From assembly GCF_006159205.1 (NCBI RefSeq), contig NZ_CP040812.1, forward strand, positions 1,674,001-1,738,000: a stretch of DNA of 64,000 nucleotides. The letters are read 5' to 3'. This DNA is from Antarcticibacterium flavum (GTDB taxonomy: Bacteria; Bacteroidota; Bacteroidia; Flavobacteriales; Flavobacteriaceae). Numbering within the stretch: position 1 is the first letter of the stretch; each line of letters begins with the position of its first letter. Under the pieces are notes generated by a model. The model had not been told where the DNA came from and ran no database searches. It saw only the letters and a program-made list of their open reading frames with translations. The translations under genes and the position numbers were made by a program. Below are positions 32,504-41,524 of this stretch, in pieces.

Positions 32504-32791
32504 TGATAATCCATTAATTTTCAATGGTTATTGCTGTTATATATAAAAGACACTATTTAGCATATCATGAATAAGTACCTTATTTGAAGGAAAATTTAGA
32601 ATTGTTTAAGAAACGAGTGAAAAATTGAAATTTTTAACATTTGAAAACGTAGTTTCTGGCTCTGGTAGCCTACCAAATATATAATTTTAACACCTGTTTA
32701 ACACTTAAGGGGTATTTTTAACGGTTTAAAACTTGGCTGTCCGGGTTTTTCTAGTGATTTTTGACATTGGCTAATTCAAACAAATTAAACA
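32504..32791. other. Intergenic region between rpsL promoter and first susC
   Basis: The divergent gap 32418-32791 contains the rpsL promoter at its left end. The rest is AT-rich with no open frame of note. A GGCT-CTGGT-AGCC hairpin lies near 32658-32670. The last 25 bases before the ATG contain GGCTAATTCAAA, shared with the second susC leader. No clear TAnnTTTG box was found for susC, so its promoter may be activator-dependent. Confidence 0.4.
32769..32780 (+). promoter_or_regulatory. Leader motif GGCTAATTCAAA before susC-1
   Basis: A 12-base element ending 11 bases before the ATG at 32792. The identical 12-mer precedes the other susC gene (38480-38491) at nearly the same distance. It probably belongs to the 5' untranslated region and may act in translation initiation or as an RNA-binding site. 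Confidence 0.5.
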
Positions 32792-35700
32792 ATGAAAACA
32801 AAATTTAGTAGGATTTTAACGCTGTTACTGGCGTTCATTGTGCAAATAGGCTTTGCACAAGAGTTCCGGACCATTACGGGTACCGTTACAGATGAGCAGG
32901 ATTTACCTCTACCCGGGGTAAACATTATTATTGAAGGTACCAATACAGGGGTACAAACAGATTTTGACGGTAACTACACAATCCAGGCGCAGCAAGGAGA
33001 CGTTCTTGTATTCTCCTTCGTAGGTATGGAAACCGCAAGATACACTGTGGGACAAAATGACACCATTAATGTTACAATGAGTGCAGATGCTGCCCAACTT
33101 GATGAAGTGGTGGTAACAGCTCTTGGTATTAGAAGGGAGAAAAAATCCCTTGGTTATGCCACACAGGAAGTAGATGGCTCTGAGGTTTCAGATGTACCAA
33201 CTACCAACTTTATGAACTCTCTATCGGGTAAAGTTTCCGGTTTAAAAGTTCAGTCTACCGGTACTATGGGTGGTTCCTCTAACGTAATTATTCGTGGTAA
33301 CTCTTCCCTTACAGGAAACAACCAGGCTTTATTCGTTATTGACGGGGTGCCAATTAGTAACAACACTCCAAACACCAGCAACCAACAAACCGGTCGTGGT
33401 GGATTTGACTACGGTAACCTGGCATCAGATATCAACCCTGAGGATATTGCATCCATGAACGTACTTAAAGGTGCGGCAGCAACAGCACTATATGGTGCAC
33501 GTGCAGCCAACGGGGTAATTATCATTGAAACTAAAAAAGGTCAAAGAAAACAAGGTATAGGGATTTCTGTAAATTCCTCTTTCATGGCCACAAATATTGA
33601 TAAGACGACCTTCCCTAAATTCCAAAAGGAATATGGTGCAGGGTATGGACCATTTTATCCTGTTGATGGATACTTTAGATCTTATGACATCGATGGTGAC
33701 GGTACTTTTGAAACTACCACTCCTTTTACAGAAGATGTTTCTTATGGAGCACGATTTGATCCAAACCGTTTGATCTACCAGTGGGATGCAATTTATCCAC
33801 AATTGGATACTTATATGCAGCCAAGACCATGGTTAGCTGCAGAAAATGACCCAACTACTTTCTTCGAGACAGGTTACACTGCAATAAACTCTGTAGCCCT
33901 TGACGGCGGAACAGACAGAAGTTCTTTTAGGTTAGGTTTCACCAATCTTTCACAGGAAGGTAATTTACCAAACAGCTCCATTGAGCGTAACAACCTTATT
34001 TTTAGCGCAACTCATGATTTGACCGACAGGATCACCTTAGGAACAAGTATGAATTATACGAAGACTGATGGTGTTGGACGATATGGTACAGGTTACCAGA
34101 GTGAGAACCCAATGCAGCAATTTAGACAATGGTGGCAGGTTAACGTAGATGTGCAGGAGCAAAGAAGGGCATATGAGCAAACAGGACAGAACATTACCTG
34201 GAACCCAAACAGCCCATCAAATCTCCAACCAATCTATATGGATAACCCATACTGGACACGTTATGAGAACTTCAACAGTGATACAAGACACAGGTATTTT
34301 GGTAATGCCAACATCAACTTTGAGATCAATGATGTATTCAGCCTTTTAGGTAGGTTCTCTTTTGATAGTTACTATACTTTACAGGAAGAGAGAAGGAATG
34401 TTGGTAGTGTTGGTGTTTCCGGTTATACACGAAGAAACATAGAAGGACACGAATTCAACACAGATATTATCCTAAATTTCAACAAGGATATTACAGATGG
34501 GATTAACCTTGATGGTAACTTAGGTTTCAACCTTAGGGAAAACAGATTGTCCCAAATATCGGCTTCTACAAACGGTGGTTTGGTGATACCAAGCTTCTAT
34601 GCCTTAAGCAACACAGCCAGCCCTATGAACCCACCTTCAGAATTTGAGTCTACTCAATTGGTAGATGGTTTCTATGGTAGGGTGAGTTTAGGTTTCCTTG
34701 ACACCTACTTCGTTGAAGGTACATTAAGGAGAGACCGTTCTTCTACACTTCCTATGGATAACAATACCTTCTGGTATCCTTCTATCTCTACGAGTGTTTT
34801 ACTTACTAACTTAATTGATGCTGACTTCCTTAACTACGCAAAATTAAGAGCGAACTATGCAGAAGTTGGTGGAGATACCTCTCCCTATAATGTATTCAAC
34901 ACTTTCAATGTACAACCTGGATTTGCCGGTGGAGGAGTTGGAGGTAACTTTACACAAAGAAATAATATTGCATTGAAGCCGGAAACTGCCAAATCGTGGG
35001 AGATAGGTTTGGAGACAAACATGTTTAACAGAAGAGTTAACCTTGACGTTTCCTACTATAACACTCAAACGGTAGATCAAATTACACCGGTGCCAATTTC
35101 CTTCGCAACAGGATTCCAAACTGCATTATTAAATGCCGGAACCATGGAAAACGAAGGTGTTGAAGTTTCTCTTGGATTAATACCAATCCAAACAGAAGAT
35201 TTCACCTGGAGCATTAATGCAAACTGGGCAAGAAACCGAAACAGAGTTGTGGAATTGATCGAAGGAATTGATAACCTTCAGTTAGCTTCTCTACAGGGAG
35301 GTGTTTCTATCAACGCTGCCCCAGGGCAACCTTATGGAGCCATTCGAGGGTCAGATTACATCTATGATGATGCAGGTAACAGGATGGTACACCAATCTGG
35401 TGCCAGTGCAGGTTACTATATGAGAACACCAAACAGTAACGTGATCATTGGTAACATCCAGCCAGACTGGGTGGGTGGTGTATCCAATAGATTTGCTTAT
35501 AAAAATGTTTCCTTCAACTTCCTTATAGATGTTCAAAAAGGAGGAGATGTATTCTCTCTTGATACTAACTATGGTTATGCTACAGGAGCTTATGAAAGAC
35601 ACGTAGGAAATAATGACCTTGGTAATCCATTAAGAAACACACTTGCTAATGGTGGTGGTGTTATACTTGACGGTGTAACTCCAGATGGAGAGGTGAACAC

Positions 35701-36019
35701 GGTAAGAGCAGACGCTTCTACTTATGCCAACCCTTGGGGTTACGCAAGAAGTGCTAACAAAGAGCACGTTTATGATGCTTCATTTGTGAAATTAAGAGAA
35801 GCAAATCTCACTTACGCCTTTACAGACGATTTGATTGCATCTACTCCATTTACAAATGCATCAATCTCTTTGATTGGAAGAAACCTGTGGATCATCCACA
35901 AGAATACTCCACACACAGATCCTGAAGCTGGTCTTAGTGCCGGTAATGTTGGTGGATACCAGTCTGGAGCATATCCTGCTGTTAGAGAAATTGGAGCAAG
36001 TTTGAAAATTAACTTCTAA
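32792..36019 (+). CDS. SusC/RagA family TonB-linked outer membrane protein (1)
   Basis: A 1075-aa outer-membrane nutrient transporter. Signal peptide ends at GFAQ (~22). A carboxypeptidase-regulatory-like domain (~27-105; GTVTDEQDLPLPGVNIIIEG, TDFDGNYTIQAQQGDVLVFS) leads to the TonB-box-like DEVVVTALGI. The plug (~110-235) has VIIRGNSSLTGNNQALFVID and LKGAAATALYGARAANGVII, followed by a large beta-barrel ending in Phe (GASLKINF). It forms the channel for which the following SusD protein is the lid, and energy comes from TonB/ExbBD. The substrate is unknown: no sugar enzymes, sensor or regulator lie next to it. Confidence 0.95.
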   Translation: MKTKFSRILTLLLAFIVQIGFAQEFRTITGTVTDEQDLPLPGVNIIIEGTNTGVQTDFDGNYTIQAQQGDVLVFSFVGMETARYTVGQNDTINVTMSADAAQLDEVVVTALGIRREKKSLGYATQEVDGSEVSDVPTTNFMNSLSGKVSGLKVQSTGTMGGSSNVIIRGNSSLTGNNQALFVIDGVPISNNTPNTSNQQTGRGGFDYGNLASDINPEDIASMNVLKGAAATALYGARAANGVIIIETKKGQRKQGIGISVNSSFMATNIDKTTFPKFQKEYGAGYGPFYPVDGYFRSYDIDGDGTFETTTPFTEDVSYGARFDPNRLIYQWDAIYPQLDTYMQPRPWLAAENDPTTFFETGYTAINSVALDGGTDRSSFRLGFTNLSQEGNLPNSSIERNNLIFSATHDLTDRITLGTSMNYTKTDGVGRYGTGYQSENPMQQFRQWWQVNVDVQEQRRAYEQTGQNITWNPNSPSNLQPIYMDNPYWTRYENFNSDTRHRYFGNANINFEINDVFSLLGRFSFDSYYTLQEERRNVGSVGVSGYTRRNIEGHEFNTDIILNFNKDITDGINLDGNLGFNLRENRLSQISASTNGGLVIPSFYALSNTASPMNPPSEFESTQLVDGFYGRVSLGFLDTYFVEGTLRRDRSSTLPMDNNTFWYPSISTSVLLTNLIDADFLNYAKLRANYAEVGGDTSPYNVFNTFNVQPGFAGGGVGGNFTQRNNIALKPETAKSWEIGLETNMFNRRVNLDVSYYNTQTVDQITPVPISFATGFQTALLNAGTMENEGVEVSLGLIPIQTEDFTWSINANWARNRNRVVELIEGIDNLQLASLQGGVSINAAPGQPYGAIRGSDYIYDDAGNRMVHQSGASAGYYMRTPNSNVIIGNIQPDWVGGVSNRFAYKNVSFNFLIDVQKGGDVFSLDTNYGYATGAYERHVGNNDLGNPLRNTLANGGGVILDGVTPDGEVNTVRADASTYANPWGYARSANKEHVYDASFVKLREANLTYAFTDDLIASTPFTNASISLIGRNLWIIHKNTPHTDPEAGLSAGNVGGYQSGAYPAVREIGASLKINF

Positions 36020-36030
36020 TAAAAAAAATC

Positions 36031-37458
36031 ATGAAAAAAATCATATTAACCTTTTTTGTGCTCGCGACCTTGTTGTCCTGTCATACAGATCAGGATTACG
36101 AGAATCTGAACATAGATCCAAAGAGCCCAACAGTAGTTCCAGCAAACTTCCTGTTTACAGGAGCTACAGTGAGACTGGCACGCCAAATGGCTAGCCCTAA
36201 CGTGAACCTTAACATTTCCAGATTCATTTCCCAGTATTTAACTGCGACTACTTACCTGGATGAGCCGAATTATAACCTGAACATCAGGAATATTCCTCAA
36301 AACCATTGGTCTGTACTTTATAGAAATGTAATATTTGACTTAAGGGATGCAAAACGATTCCTTGAGGATGACACAACTATTTCTGAAGCAACAAGAGCTA
36401 CCAGAATGGCTCAAATCGAAGTGATCGAGGTGTACGCCTGGCAAATACTTGTAGACACTTTTGGTGATGTACCTTATTCTGAAGCTTTAAATCCAGAAGG
36501 AAATACACTTCCCGTTTATGATGATGCTGCAACTATCTATCAAGACCTTATCACCCGTCTTGGAAATGCAGCAGGTAACCTAGAAGGTGGCCAGGGATTC
36601 CCGGCAGACCCTGTATATGGTGGAAACATAAGCAACTGGTATAAGTTTGCAAATTCCTTACAACTTCGTCTTGCGATGAGGATTGCCGATTCTAATCCAG
36701 GGTTATCACAATCAACAGCCGAAGCGGCAGTAGCCAGAGGTGTTTTCGATTCAAACGAAGAAAGCGCAAGAGTAGCCTTTGATGAGAACCCTCCTTACAC
36801 CAATCCTTTGTGGAATGACCTTGTACAGAGTGGACGTTCAGATTATGTTGCTGCAAATACTGTAGTGGATTACATGAATGACCTTAATGATCCAAGAAGA
36901 GACACTTATTTTGATGAGAACCTTGGAGAAGGAGTTTATAGAGGAGGAGTTTATGGAGCAAGTAATGATTTTGGATCCCATACACATGTTGGGGAGCGTT
37001 TCCTTGATCCAACTTTACCTGCAATCCTTCAGGATTACGTAGAGGTACAGTTCCATTTAGCTGAAGCCGCTCAAAGAGGATATTCTGTAGGTGGTACTGC
37101 TGAAGAGTTTTACAATGAAGCGATTACTGCATCAATATTGTTCTACGGTGGAACTGAAGCTGAAGCTGATGCTTACCTATCTCAGAGCGATGTACGTTAC
37201 AGTGCAGCAAACTGGAGAGAAAGAATTGGAACTCAATTCTGGCTGGCTATGTATGATAATCCATTTGAAGGATGGGCGGTTTGGAGAAAATTTGATGCAC
37301 CACAATTAAATGTGGCATCACAATCTCAACTTCCTGTTCCATTAAGATATACATACCCAATTAATGAACAAAACCTGAATGAAGCAAATTACAATGCAGC
37401 AGCATCTGCCATAGGGGGAGATGAGCAGCAAACGGCTTTATTCTGGGATGTAAATTAA
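36031..37458 (+). CDS. SusD/RagB family nutrient-binding lipoprotein (SusD-like_2 type) (1)
   Basis: A 475-aa surface lipoprotein paired with the preceding SusC (11-base gap). Signal peptide with lipobox LLSC (HTDQDYE follows). The pattern NLNIDPKSPTVVPANFLFTG and QNHWSVLYRNVIFDLRDAKR (with a preceding Pro) followed by TPR-like helices suits the SusD-like_2 subgroup. WEGWAVWRK-type text near the end appears here as NPFEGWAVWRKFDAPQLNV. It binds substrate over the SusC pore. The ligand cannot be read from sequence; this subgroup is often found outside classical sugar loci. Confidence 0.92.
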   Translation: MKKIILTFFVLATLLSCHTDQDYENLNIDPKSPTVVPANFLFTGATVRLARQMASPNVNLNISRFISQYLTATTYLDEPNYNLNIRNIPQNHWSVLYRNVIFDLRDAKRFLEDDTTISEATRATRMAQIEVIEVYAWQILVDTFGDVPYSEALNPEGNTLPVYDDAATIYQDLITRLGNAAGNLEGGQGFPADPVYGGNISNWYKFANSLQLRLAMRIADSNPGLSQSTAEAAVARGVFDSNEESARVAFDENPPYTNPLWNDLVQSGRSDYVAANTVVDYMNDLNDPRRDTYFDENLGEGVYRGGVYGASNDFGSHTHVGERFLDPTLPAILQDYVEVQFHLAEAAQRGYSVGGTAEEFYNEAITASILFYGGTEAEADAYLSQSDVRYSAANWRERIGTQFWLAMYDNPFEGWAVWRKFDAPQLNVASQSQLPVPLRYTYPINEQNLNEANYNAAASAIGGDEQQTALFWDVN

Positions 37459-37486
37459 CAGCTTTAATAACTTTAAATTTTAAAAA

Positions 37487-38296
37487 ATGAAACATATTCT
37501 TAAATATATAAGCTTAAGTTTGGTGCTGGCACTCGGCTTCACATCCTGCGATGCAGATGATGAAAATACGCTGGATGATGTTCGCGACGTGGGTGGGTAT
37601 GCCCACCTGGCCACTCCAAGAATTAGCCAGTTCGATACCAATTCCAATATGACCGTAAATTTATTTACGGCCAGTGGAGTATCTGTTGAAACAGTTGAGA
37701 TCATTAGAGATGGTTCTGTAATTGGGACGGCTACTGTAAGCGGTGAAACTGCAACATTTAGCTCCTCCATACTTGGAGACATCGCTGCAGGAACTTATCC
37801 TGTTAGAATAAGGGCAACCTTATCAAACGGAAACGTGGCAGAGCAGCCTTTCAATATCACTGTGGTGAATTCCCTTTCACTTGATGGTGATAACGCCGAA
37901 GAGGCCGCATTGTCTGAATTACAGGGGACAGAAATAGCGTATAACACTTATACCCTTTCTGCAGCCATTGATAATGTAGACTTGCAGCTAAAGAATGGTT
38001 CTGAAGGAACTTATATGGATGCCGGTGTTGATAACATCGATGGATCTGTAGTATTAGGAGACACCAACTATCAGGATCTTAATCTTTCTGTAAATGACAC
38101 TCTTTATTACAGGTTTACGGCGACAAGCGGTAGCCTTACCCAATCTGCTGAAAGCTACATAGTAATACTAGAGGAGCCTGAAGTCGAAGAGGAAGAAGAG
38201 ACCGAAGAGGAAGAAGAGACTGAAGGTGAAGAAGGTGAAGAAGGCGAAGAAGGAGATGAGGAAGATGAAGATGAAGATGAGGGTGGTGAAGGATAA
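37487..38296 (+). CDS. Surface lipoprotein with acidic C-terminal tail
   Basis: A 269-aa lipoprotein of unknown function, third gene of the SusCD unit (28-base gap). Signal peptide with GFTSC, then DADDEN: acidic residues straight after the Cys resemble the surface-export signal of flavobacterial lipoproteins. The middle (~50-120) looks like an Ig-like beta domain (VETVEIIRDGSVIGTATVSG). The last ~41 residues are almost only Glu, Asp and Gly with a few Thr, encoded by purine-only GAA/GAG/GAT-rich DNA (about 38170-38293). Position suggests a SusE-like accessory binding protein; the tail might bind cations. It is followed by a terminator. Confidence 0.7.
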   Translation: MKHILKYISLSLVLALGFTSCDADDENTLDDVRDVGGYAHLATPRISQFDTNSNMTVNLFTASGVSVETVEIIRDGSVIGTATVSGETATFSSSILGDIAAGTYPVRIRATLSNGNVAEQPFNITVVNSLSLDGDNAEEAALSELQGTEIAYNTYTLSAAIDNVDLQLKNGSEGTYMDAGVDNIDGSVVLGDTNYQDLNLSVNDTLYYRFTATSGSLTQSAESYIVILEEPEVEEEEETEEEEETEGEEGEEGEEGDEEDEDEDEGGEG

Positions 38297-38320
38297 TTCT
38301 TTTGTCTAATCAATAATTTT

Positions 38321-38350
38321 AAAAGGCTGCCCGAAAAGGCAGCCTTTTTT
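38321..38350 (+). terminator. Terminator after the first SusCD unit
   Basis: Stem AAAAGGCTGCC / GGCAGCCTTTT, loop CGAAAA, followed by T6; 25 bases past the lipoprotein stop. Confidence 0.92.
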
Positions 38351-38479
38351 ATAGGCATTGGTGTTATTTCTTAAATCCAGCTAGCTGTGCAAGAGGAGAA
38401 AAACGTTTTCGTAGTAAAATGAGGAATAAAAATGAAAACACTTGTTGTATTATTAACAATTAATTATCACTTTTGGAAA

Positions 38480-38491
38480 GGCTAATTCAAA
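38480..38491 (+). promoter_or_regulatory. Leader motif GGCTAATTCAAA before susC-2
   Basis: Identical to the 12-mer before susC-1. It ends 12 bases before the ATG at 38504, inside a 207-base AT-rich gap. Confidence 0.5.
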
Positions 38492-38503
38492 TCAAATATT
38501 AAA

Positions 38504-41500
38504 ATGAAATTAAAACTAAAGTTTGTGTTAACCCTACTGGTAGGGTTAATTGTGCAATTCTCGTATGCACAGGAAAAAACAGTCACCGGTACTGTTATTG
38601 ATGAGCAGGGAATTCCGCTCCCCGGGGTGAACGTAATCCTTCAAGGGACAACAACAGGAACCCAAACCGATTTTGACGGGAATTACAGCATAAGAGCTGT
38701 GGAGGGTCAAACCCTGGAATTTAGTTATGTGGGATATCAAAGGATACAACGCGAAGTTGGCCCCGAGGATACCATAAATATAACTTTAATGGAGGACGCT
38801 TCTCAATTGGAAGAGGTTGTTGTAGTTGGATATGGTACGCAGAGCAAAAGAAAACTCACAGATAATATCTCCAAGTTGACTTCTGAGGACATAAGTGAGA
38901 TCCCAACCCCCAGTATTCAAAATGCCATTTCAGGAAAGGCTGCCGGGGTGCAGGTTTCTCAAATTAATGGTAAGGTAGAAGGTGGCGTAAATATTCGTAT
39001 TCGAGGGGTTGCAAGTATTGGAGCCGGTTCTGAACCACTTTATGTACTTGATGGTGTGCCATTGATCAATAATAATGAATCAAATAACGGAGCGCCTACA
39101 AACCCACTCCTTACTTTAAGTAGTAATGAGATCGAGTCTATCGATATCCTTAAAGATGCCTCTGCTGCTGCAGTTTATGGTTCCAGAGGTGCAAACGGGG
39201 TTGTTATCATTACCACTAAAAGAGGAAAACAAGGAAAAGGTAGATTTGCATTAAATTACTCCTCAGGAATAAGTACTCCCACAAACACCAGAGAGTGGTT
39301 GAATACCGAAGAGTATATTGAATTATTTACTGAAGCTGCAGTTAACTCTTTTGGCGAGGAAGACGGTAGAGACTACATTGAAGGAATCTTTGATTTCCTT
39401 GCAGGGGATACAGACTGGAGAAACAATCCTGTAAATACAGATTGGCAAGATCTTGCTTTCCAAACCGGTTACACTACAGATGCAGATGTATCAGTTTCAG
39501 GAGGTGACGAAAAAACTTCTTACTTCTTCTCTGGTGCCTACAACAACACTACCGGTATCATCACAGGTAATGAGTTGGAAAGGTTTACTGCGAGAACAAA
39601 TGTTTCCCACAGGTTTTCAGATAGATTTCTGGCAGGTTTAAATATTGCTTATTCACGTACAGAGATAGACAGGATTGCAAATGATAACGCATTTGTGAAC
39701 CCTGTACAGGCTATCGCACAACCATCAATGTCACCGGCATATCTTGATAACGGCGATCCAAATCCCAATACTTTATATGCCAATTTCTTACTTTATGATA
39801 AGCATGCATTTTACATTACTAACATAAGAAGAGTTACCGGTAAGGCCTTTGCAGAATATAGCTTCTTTCCTTCTTTGAAGTTTAATACAGATTTTGGTTA
39901 TGACCTTTACTACCAAACAGAGGACAACTATGAAGGTAGACTAGCACCATTCCAGTCCACAAATGGACAGGGATATGCATCCAGCGTAGGAACAGAATCT
40001 TATGTATCCAGTAACTATTTCACATATTCAGACATTTTTGGCGATATCCATAACCTGGATGTAGTAGCCGGTATGGAATACAACTTAACAAATAGAAGAT
40101 TCCAAAGTGTAACAGGTATCGAGTTTCCAACAGATGATTTCCAAACAATAGGAAGTGCGGCAGAGATCACTGCTGGTAATCAAACTTTAACTGGAAACAG
40201 GTTTCTTTCATATTTCGCAAGAGCCACCTATTCCCTGATGGACAGATATTTATTTAAAGCCAGTATTCGTCACGATGGATCTTCAAGATTTGGTAGAAAC
40301 CAGCAATTTGGTACTTTCTCTTCCCTTGCAGCAGGTTGGATAATTTCTGAAGAAGCATTTTTAAGAGATAATGAGACCTTATCATTCCTAAAACTTCGTG
40401 CGAGCTGGGGACAAACAGGAAATGCTAACATTGGAGATTTCGCATCAAGAGGTTTATTTGGTGGGATATCTTATAACCAGAGACCGGGTATTGCCCCTAC
40501 TCAGGCTGAAAACTCCTTGTTAACCTGGGAGAGTGTAGATCAAATGAACTTTGGTGTCGACCTTGGGTTCTTAAATGACAGGATCACTGCTGAAGTTGAT
40601 TACTACATCAAAGAATCTGACGGTTTATTATTTAACGTACCACTTCCCGGTACTTCTGGCCAGCCAAACATCTTTAGAAACGTTGGTGTTATGGAAAACA
40701 GAGGTATTGAATTTGCTATAAATACTAAAAACGTAGTAAGGGATAATTTCACCTGGTCAACAAATTTCAACCTTGCTCAAAATGAAAATGAGGTGATAAG
40801 CCTGCCAAATAATGGAGCAGACATTATCACAGGAAGAAACATTTTAAGAGAAGGAGAACCAATCTCTGCATTTTACCTAATCGAATATGCAGGTGTAGAC
40901 CCTCAAAATGGGGACGCATTATATTACACCAACGTGGATGATGGAAGTGGTAATCTAAGTCGTGAAACAACAAACAATCCAAATGACGCCAGAAGGGTTG
41001 TATCTGGAAGACCATTCCCATTATGGATTGGAGGTCTTACCAACACTATGAACTTTGGCGGGTTTGACTTCAGCTTTACCTTCCAGGGTGAATGGGGAGT
41101 GGACATTTATAACGGTGGAGGTATATACCAATCTGCCAACGCCGATTATTTTGACAACCAGTCAAGAGATCAATTAAGAAGATGGCAAAACCCAGGTGAT
41201 ATCACAGATGTTCCACAAGCAAGATTATTTGGAGCCAATGGAGTTGTAAACTCAACCCGATATCTACAAGAGGCCGATTTCATTAGATTAAGAAACATCA
41301 CACTTGGATATTCTTTACCAGACCAAACTGTAAGTTCTCTTGGTTTAGAACGATTTAGAGTGTACTTCACAGGTTTCAACCTGTTGACTTTTACAGATTA
41401 TGAAGGTTATGATCCTGAGGCACGTAGTGATGCAGGTTCTGGCCCGGGTGTTGATTTCTATTCAGCTCCTGCAGCCAAGACATTCTCTGTTGGTGTAAAC

Positions 41501-41512
41501 ATTAATTTCTAA
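38504..41512 (+). CDS. SusC/RagA family TonB-linked outer membrane protein (2)
   Basis: A 1002-aa transporter with the same architecture as its upstream relative but a different barrel. Signal peptide ends FSYAQ; regulatory-like domain VTGTVIDEQGIPLPGVNVIL and TDFDGNYSIRAVEGQTLEFS; TonB-box-like EEVVVVGYGTQ; plug VNIRIRGVASIGAGSEPLYV and LKDASAAAVYGSRGANGVVI; barrel end SVGVNINF. The N-terminal third is close to susC-1, while the extracellular-loop regions differ, so the substrates probably differ. Partner SusD follows after 12 bases. Confidence 0.95.
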   Translation: MKLKLKFVLTLLVGLIVQFSYAQEKTVTGTVIDEQGIPLPGVNVILQGTTTGTQTDFDGNYSIRAVEGQTLEFSYVGYQRIQREVGPEDTINITLMEDASQLEEVVVVGYGTQSKRKLTDNISKLTSEDISEIPTPSIQNAISGKAAGVQVSQINGKVEGGVNIRIRGVASIGAGSEPLYVLDGVPLINNNESNNGAPTNPLLTLSSNEIESIDILKDASAAAVYGSRGANGVVIITTKRGKQGKGRFALNYSSGISTPTNTREWLNTEEYIELFTEAAVNSFGEEDGRDYIEGIFDFLAGDTDWRNNPVNTDWQDLAFQTGYTTDADVSVSGGDEKTSYFFSGAYNNTTGIITGNELERFTARTNVSHRFSDRFLAGLNIAYSRTEIDRIANDNAFVNPVQAIAQPSMSPAYLDNGDPNPNTLYANFLLYDKHAFYITNIRRVTGKAFAEYSFFPSLKFNTDFGYDLYYQTEDNYEGRLAPFQSTNGQGYASSVGTESYVSSNYFTYSDIFGDIHNLDVVAGMEYNLTNRRFQSVTGIEFPTDDFQTIGSAAEITAGNQTLTGNRFLSYFARATYSLMDRYLFKASIRHDGSSRFGRNQQFGTFSSLAAGWIISEEAFLRDNETLSFLKLRASWGQTGNANIGDFASRGLFGGISYNQRPGIAPTQAENSLLTWESVDQMNFGVDLGFLNDRITAEVDYYIKESDGLLFNVPLPGTSGQPNIFRNVGVMENRGIEFAINTKNVVRDNFTWSTNFNLAQNENEVISLPNNGADIITGRNILREGEPISAFYLIEYAGVDPQNGDALYYTNVDDGSGNLSRETTNNPNDARRVVSGRPFPLWIGGLTNTMNFGGFDFSFTFQGEWGVDIYNGGGIYQSANADYFDNQSRDQLRRWQNPGDITDVPQARLFGANGVVNSTRYLQEADFIRLRNITLGYSLPDQTVSSLGLERFRVYFTGFNLLTFTDYEGYDPEARSDAGSGPGVDFYSAPAAKTFSVGVNINF

Positions 41513-41524
41513 AAAATAAGAAAA

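Noticed and set aside
38155..38358. Minus-strand Ser/Pro-rich frame
   Set aside because: It is the reverse complement of the Glu/Asp-coding repeat of the acidic lipoprotein and crosses the terminator.
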